From Varanus komodoensis (Eukaryota; Chordata; Lepidosauria; Squamata; Varanidae), in NCBI RefSeq assembly GCF_004798865.1, contig NW_025336481.1, positions 18,824,438 through 18,888,437 on the forward strand: a stretch of DNA of 64,000 bases, given 5' to 3'. This document shows positions 59,701-64,000 of the stretch, piece after piece (within the stretch, counting starts at the first letter, position 1; the number at the start of each line of letters is the position of its first letter). Both the position numbers and the translations under genes were made by a program. Below the pieces are notes generated by a model. It was not told the origin of the DNA. It saw nothing but the letters and a program-made list of their open reading frames with translations, and ran no database searches.

Positions 59701-61667
59701 CCCTTTATCCTCACCACGACTCTGTGAGACAGCTTAACCAAAGAGGATATGACTGGCTTGGAGGAAACCAGGCATCTTCATGGCAGAGTATGGATTTGAA
59801 CTTGGGCCTGCCAAGCCTAGATCAGCACTCTAGCCCAGTGTTCCCTGACTTGTCCCTCCAGATTTGTCAACCTGCAGTTCGCATCAACCCCAGCCAGCAG
59901 GGCCAAGGGTGGGCAAGCCTGCTCTGCACACTGACAGTGAAAGTGTACCTCTTCCCCCTTTTAAACTCTTCATAGAAGGCCCTTTTGTGAGTGTCCCACC
60001 AGCCAAATAACAACAGGTGGCTGGTAAATTGGGGGCTTTTGGTGTACCACCTCTGTGAAGCCCTGCCTGAGGAAGCCACTTCCCCTCCCTTCAGGAAACA
60101 AAATAGCTGATTTATCCAGTAATCTTTACTATGCAACCCCCTTTGCTCAAACATGGCACTCAGAACAGTTTATAACGACAAACAAACATCAAAAACATGA
60201 AAGAATTTAGAAGGAAACCCCAGGATAGCAAAGTGCTACAAAAATCCAACAGCACAATACACTGTCACATCACTAATAGTGCTATAAAAACTGTGCTCAG
60301 AAATGCTCCATCTTTTCTTGCTGCCTACCCCACAGAGGGAGCTCCCCTGAAGGTGAAACAATGTCTGGACATGACGACTGAAAAAGCCAAATCATGAAAA
60401 CCTCACCCAATTGAGGAGAGCCGGGGACTTTGTCCTTGCACAGCTACAGCCTTTCTCTCCATGCAGAGTCAGTCCTATTGGCCTCTCTTACAGGGTTATT
60501 CTTAACTAAGATGACTGAATAATGCACCCGAACTACTTAAGGAAAAGAAGCATCGATCAGGCTTATGTGACCTGTTAGGGCCATGGGCGCATTTGGCAAT
60601 GGGAGAAACTGTCCTGGGCACCATCACAAAATGGATGCTATGGAACGCTTGACAAAGGATGAGTGCACCAGCCCAGAGACTGTGTACAAGAAAGAAGGGG
60701 TCTCTGAGCCCCAACATTCTAAATGCCTTTGAGCCCAGGTGTCACCACCAGAGCATTTTGTAGCAATCCCTCCCAGCTGCTGGTGGGAACGGTAAAGCAA
60801 CTCAGCTGGCACTAGGAAGATGTCTGTGGGAGCACCAGAGTCCAGAGTCACCACATTGCCTGACCCTGCTATAAATGCATTCAGCACACATGAAGGCTGC
60901 AAGCAGCATGGCAGCTATTTACAGCATGCTTTGCTCTTTCCCCTCCACGTACTCTGTAACAAATACAAGGCAGCAGGCTTCGCATGGGTGCCACAGCCTG
61001 CACATGGGAAGGTGCAACACTGGCTTGCAAAACGTCATAAGCATAATTCAACCCTCCTTTTCCCTGGGACAGTGTCCCACATGTTCAGTTGTGTAGATAG
61101 CCTGAAATTGCAGGAATGGGATAGATTCATGTGGATTTATGCTCACTCCTAGGCACAACAGCCTTGGGAATAAGTCTTTCTTATTTAACTCCTATTTCAC
61201 AGATAAAATGGGACCCCAAAAAGAACAAATTGCCAAAGTAGTGATTTGAAACAGCTAGGCCTCCTAAGAGCAGCACTGGTACTCTTCTGTGCTTTTCCTG
61301 CCTTTGTTCATCCAACCTGAGCACTGGAAACAGCATACTGTTATTGAATCTGATTGCATCCTCCCTTATTCCTAGAGTTCTCTTCCCTCCACACCCTTCC
61401 AAACACCCAAGGAAGTTGATTTTCTTCCTTACTTCGCTCCTTTGCGGTGCCTCTTTGCATTGCTTCACAGCTTACACATTGTTCAATGAGACGGTCATAG
61501 CAGAAGCTGATGTGGTGGCAAGTGGTGTTATTTACACTTAAGTTGGTCCTGGAGCCCTTGCTTCTGTCCGCACAAGGTCTACATTGTTTGATCGGGTGGT
61601 CATAGCAAAGGCCAAGATGAGAGCAGATGGAGTCGCTGCTGGACTGGCTGGCTCTTTTCTTCTTCAT
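56414..61667 (-). CDS. TNFRSF13C: BAFF receptor (TNF receptor superfamily 13C), three exons, duplicated cysteine module
   Basis: Joined exons 61667-61433, 59514-59317 and 56724-56414 give 247 residues plus stop. The family member is the B-cell survival receptor for BAFF (TNFSF13B), a type III plasma-membrane protein that signals through TRAF3 to non-canonical NF-kB. Seen here: no signal peptide and a basic N-terminus (MKKKRAS); two cysteine modules with spacing C-x5-C-x7-C-x2-C at residues 15-32 and 50-67; three N-glycosylation sequons between them (N42, N46, N47); one membrane span at about 102-125 followed by a basic stop-transfer stretch (KQKRRKR); and an acidic/serine tail carrying PVPATE at 220-225 and VTTKT at 232-236, which matches the TRAF3-binding tail of mammalian BAFF-R. 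Human BAFF-R has 184 residues and one module. TACI also has two modules, but they lie in separate exons and it lacks this tail. The start has A at -3. Identity is confident; the duplicated module is the odd feature. Confidence 0.93.
56860..57260 (+). mobile_element. Ancient LINE (CR1/L2-like) 3' region, forward orientation, in TNFRSF13C intron 2
   Basis: GTATTCTCAGTTGTGGCAAC, CCACTTATGGAATGAACGTCC and a tail with TCTGATTGTAATCTGCCCAG, GGCTATTGGGTGGATTAG. This is the forward strand of the family at 35.2, 38.7 and 51.0 kb. The 92-codon plus frame here is a remnant of it. Confidence 0.6.
58140..58450. repeat. 'ccatgg/cactgtggg' type squamate repeat
   Basis: TGCCACTGTGGGTTGTTTG at the left and AATATCCATGGTGGGTTGC at the right are similar blocks, with AAGCCATGGCTTCTCGGGG in the centre. 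Probably a degraded non-autonomous DNA element; termini not defined. Confidence 0.35.
58630..58815 (+). mobile_element. CORE-SINE (MIR-like), forward orientation
   Basis: GACCAGTGTGATGTAGTTAG, then CCCAGATTCTATTCCC (B-box region), CTAACCTACCTTACATG, TTGTTATGTGGATAAAATTT and a tail TATATCCTGCTTTTTGCC. Collinear with the other copies. Confidence 0.65.
59085..59185. mobile_element. Palindromic MITE fragment
   Basis: CTCCAGATGTTATTTTACTA, CAGCTCCCATCATGATGACTG and TTGGAGTCCAAGG: the abundant 'ccagatgttttggactacaactcccatcat' family. Confidence 0.55.
59205..59285 (-). mobile_element. LINE-tail fragment next to exon 2
   Basis: CTGCCCAATAGCCAATGCTC followed by TCTGGGAAGTTTACAGC is the reversed tail of the CR1/L2-like family. 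It ends about 30 bases from the exon 2 donor. Confidence 0.5.
59317..59514 (-). CDS. TNFRSF13C: TNFRSF13C exon 2: stalk and transmembrane segment
   Basis: The acceptor is a pyrimidine-rich tract ending TTCACAG, and the donor is AAAG|GTAGGT. The 198 bases complete codon 79 (Ile) with exon 1 and encode residues 80-144 plus one base of codon 145. The product is a short stalk rich in Thr, Pro and Ala, then a hydrophobic span (about residues 102-125) and a basic cytoplasmic anchor. Phase 1 at both ends matches the neighbouring exons. A degraded LINE fragment starts only about 30 bases beyond the donor. Confidence 0.9.
59515..61432 (-). other. TNFRSF13C intron 1
   Basis: GT...AG intron of about 1.9 kb. 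It contains a palindromic repeat remnant near 61130-61200, an unclassified stretch at 60540-60900 that resembles dispersed repeat DNA, a MITE fragment at 59838-59920 and a CORE-SINE at 59685-59840. A 92-codon minus frame at 60902-60624 has LDSGA-like residues but no other protease features and is not called as a gene. Confidence 0.8.
59685..59920 (-). mobile_element. CORE-SINE (MIR-like) abutting a palindromic MITE fragment
   Basis: 59685-59840 reads on the minus strand as CORE-SINE (B box AGTTCAAATCC, tail side near CCTCACCACGACTCTGTGAG on plus). 59838-59920 carries TCCCTCCAGATTTGTCAACC, TGCAGTTCGCATCAACCC, a MITE half. Both lie in intron 1. Confidence 0.55.
61433..61667 (-). CDS. TNFRSF13C: TNFRSF13C exon 1: N-terminus and two cysteine modules
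   Basis: 235 coding bases encode residues 1-78 plus the first base of codon 79. The start is the only ATG before the modules and has a purine at -3. Module 1 is C15...CYDHPIKQC...C32 and module 2 is C50...CYDRLIEQC...C67. They start exactly 35 residues apart and align without gaps, with 9 of 18 positions identical. The donor reads GAA|GTAAGG and leaves phase 1. Without splicing the frame runs about 30 more codons into the intron before a stop. An upstream 5' UTR exon cannot be excluded. Confidence 0.9.
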
Positions 61668-63290
61668 GGTTCATCACCTTTACCAAAAAATCAAGACAAG
61701 AAACAGATGATACAGAGAGCAGATGATACAAACGCCATCGGAGTGAGGACCTGCTGAGCCTCTGCAGATTCAGCATTACTCCCTTGAAGTCTCACTTCCT
61801 CCAGGAAGTGTTTTATCAAGGCGGGGAGGTGGGGGGGAGGGGAACTTGCCCTGGTAACTTCCCCTTGTTCTGTAACTCTCCTCCCATTTTCACGTGTGCT
61901 GCTTGTATGGCTAAAATGATGAACCTGATACTATTCATTCTGGCCCCTACACTTGCCACATTTTGTGTTGCTGGACCCTGTTGTGAGATACATAGCACTG
62001 GTCAGTTAATTTGTCTATGTGCTAAGCTCTGCAGCTGGGAGCTCACAGGAAGGAATTCATTAATATGAGTGGCGTTACACCTAGTGAGATCACCACACTG
62101 GTAGAAAGAGCTTTCCCAAACATGTATGTAATGCTAACACACATGGTGCTAATTTGCTTTGCATGATCCAGGTGTCTTTCTTCAAGAACTATTGCATGTT
62201 CCCAGCATTTCAACAACAATTCATTGGTGCTGGGAAACTGCAATTCTTCTTTCTGCTGCCCATTGGGATCTGGTGTCCTTTGCCCTGGAATGAGGTTGTA
62301 CAAATGTCTGGGGTGGCTATTGGATCATGCCAGCTTCATTCATACTTAGTAAGACAATGCAATTACCCTCCACTGTTTCCCCTCTTACTAATTTTGGAGC
62401 ATAGTTTCTGATAGGACTTAAACTAGTTTCTCAAGGCAATACATACAGAGAGGCCCACTGACGGTTTCTCACACCTGCCACAAAAAGGCTTCTAGTTTTT
62501 GCTTTGAGACTTTAGCTATCCTTGCTGAAAAGTGGGGTAACCACACTTGGACCTTAGTCAAGTGAGTTTCAGCTTCCTTGTGAATCCCCTGCTTTGCACA
62601 TTTCTCATTGATTATGTCATGTAGTCAACTGAATAGATGAACCAGCAATGCCATTATTCTGCTCTGCATCGAGACGATTCACCGCTATTATTCCCATCAT
62701 TTATGTATGGAATAGATAGCACAATCTCTTCTTTGATAGCGAACTAGGAGGATTCTATCATGGTGGTTCTTCATAGTGATTTGAGTAATTTTTTATATCA
62801 CAGATGTGATGAAAAGTTCACATTAGGTAGACAGGATGCCAACAGTGCCAGCCAAGACAAAGGTTTCAAATAAGAATTTTAGTTAATTGCACTGATAAAG
62901 ATTTTTCCCCTATTCCTCTTGACAGTTTTGAAGTCATGCAGTTTTATGAAGATCTTAAGTGTAAACTTCTCAAAATTTTAAACTTCCCAGCAGTGCTAGC
63001 ACAGACACTGTTAGGAATTGTAGGATTATTTTCTCTAAATGTGCATAGAATTGCACTTTAAATATCTTTAAACAGGTAGCAGCCTTACTCATTACCACTT
63101 CTGTCGAAGATAGATTTATAAAATAAGGAATATGATCAATCAAATCAATATGTTTTATGAACTAGAGGCATGATAAGTAATCATAAAATGATTCATTTCT
63201 ATGTCAAACAGCACTGGAACAATCCCCCTCCCCAATTTGTGTAATTCATTTTTCTCACAGTAAGATTGAAGAATTTGGTTTTATGTCGGT
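61668..63290. other. Non-coding DNA upstream of TNFRSF13C
   Basis: Would contain the promoter and any 5' UTR, but no CpG-rich block or clear core promoter is visible. A phrase CAGATGATACA is repeated at 61700-61730. A palindromic repeat fragment (GTGCATAGAATTGCACTTTA) lies at 63041. No CENPM exon recognised. Confidence 0.4.
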
Positions 63291-63295
63291 GATTT

Positions 63296-63430
63296 TTGAA
63301 CATAAGAACTTAAAGAAGAGCTGTACTGGATCAGATGAAGTTTCTATCTAGTTTGCGACTCTGTTTACACAGTGACCCATCAGCTGCCCACAAGAAACCC
63401 ACAAGCAGGACCTGAGTACAATAGCCTTAC
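63296..63430 (-). mobile_element. CR1-like interspersed repeat fragment, reverse orientation
   Basis: GAACATAAGAACTTAAAGAAG, GCTGTACTGGATCAGATG, CACAGTGACCCATCAGCTGC and CACAAGCAGGACCTGAG match the start of the family seen at 31.3 kb. Confidence 0.6.
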
Positions 63431-64000
63431 CTGTGATTCAATTAGACGCCATTAAATCTTTCTGTACCGGAGTATGACCAAGTAGAATCATATAATCTGG
63501 ATACAGATTCCCATGGACAAGCTATTTGGGGCCATGAGTTCAACTTATTCGTCCTTCTAATTCTCTATTTCCCCTTGTCTTGCCACACCAGTCTAGGCAA
63601 GATGTCTGACATGCTTCCTCCTGAAACATTTTGAATCTTAGTCATATCTTGATGCACCTTGTCTGATAACTTACCTTCTTTCCTCACTGCCTTTCCTAGT
63701 CTTGCCACAGTGTGTTAAATTCAGTGTTCCTGAGTGGAAGTAAAATTCACCATCCAGAAAACAGGGAGCAGATTTTTGGAATTCTACAGCACTCTTGATT
63801 CTAAGATTCATATTACTGGAAAACTCTCACCAAAGTCTCCTGGGTAAACTAAGCAGTCATGGAATAAGGGGGTCCTCTTATGGATCATCAGCTGGTTAAA
63901 GAACAGAAGAGAGGAGGTGGGAATAAATGGCAATTTCTCCCAATGGAGAGATGTCACTAGTGGAGTCCCACAGAGTTCTGTATTCAGACTAATGCCTTTC
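63431..64000. other. Non-coding DNA
   Basis: May include further degraded parts of the preceding repeat. Nothing else recognised. Confidence 0.35.

Noticed and set aside
60624-60902. Minus frame with LDSGA, suggestive of an aspartic protease
   Set aside because: Only the short motif is present; the other conserved protease features are missing, and it lies in the intron of TNFRSF13C amid dispersed repeat DNA.
61433-61667. TACI (TNFRSF13B) as the identity because of two cysteine modules
   Set aside because: The joined tail carries the BAFF-R-specific PVPATEL...VTTKT, and both modules are in one exon, unlike TACI.

Overview
The window looks like chromosomal DNA of a squamate reptile (lizard or snake). 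The evidence is three copies of the tRNA-derived Sauria SINE (two framed by clear target-site duplications), several MIR-like CORE-SINEs, ancient CR1/L2-like LINE 3' ends, hAT and TA-target MITEs, and short palindromic repeats common in squamates. The DNA is mostly AT-rich, intron- and UTR-like, and repeat-dense. There are no bacterial operons, rRNA, tRNA or CRISPR.

I can support one protein-coding gene. It lies on the minus strand between 61667 and 56414 and has three exons whose splice sites and phases agree (exon 1 61667-61433, exon 2 59514-59317, exon 3 56724-56414). It encodes a 247-residue type III membrane protein identified as the BAFF receptor TNFRSF13C by its short cysteine module, single membrane span without signal peptide, and the near-invariant C-terminal TRAF3-binding tail (PVPATEL ... 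VTTKT). A polyadenylation signal lies about 275 bases beyond the stop. Its ectodomain contains two tandem copies of the ligand-binding cysteine module within exon 1, where the mammalian receptor has one. Only the second copy keeps the D-x-L core used to contact BAFF. This is the most interesting observation in the window.

Layout: 1-11.5 kb is non-coding, with a (ACTCAAG)-rich repeat, a 23-bp minisatellite, a TTGACA/TGTCAA motif cluster, a truncated Sauria SINE and a possible solo LTR. At 11.5-12.5 kb is a tandem hAT MITE composite with 8-bp target duplications and telomere-like motifs. From 12.5 to 30 kb there are scattered SINE/MITE copies (full-length Sauria SINE at 14.8 kb, small hAT MITE at 15.8 kb) in otherwise featureless DNA. 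From 30 to 46.5 kb there are nested repeats (31.3 kb, 35.6 kb), a 100-N gap inside an (AG)n tract, a hAT MITE at 42.7 kb and three copies of an unclassified interspersed repeat. From 46.5 to 56 kb there are degenerate LINE/CR1-like pieces and a second LTR-like fossil. From 56.1 to 61.7 kb is TNFRSF13C, with repeats in both introns. From 61.7 kb to the end the DNA is non-coding.

Most open reading frames of 60-190 codons here have no recognisable domain and lie in repeats or non-coding DNA. They are not annotated as genes.
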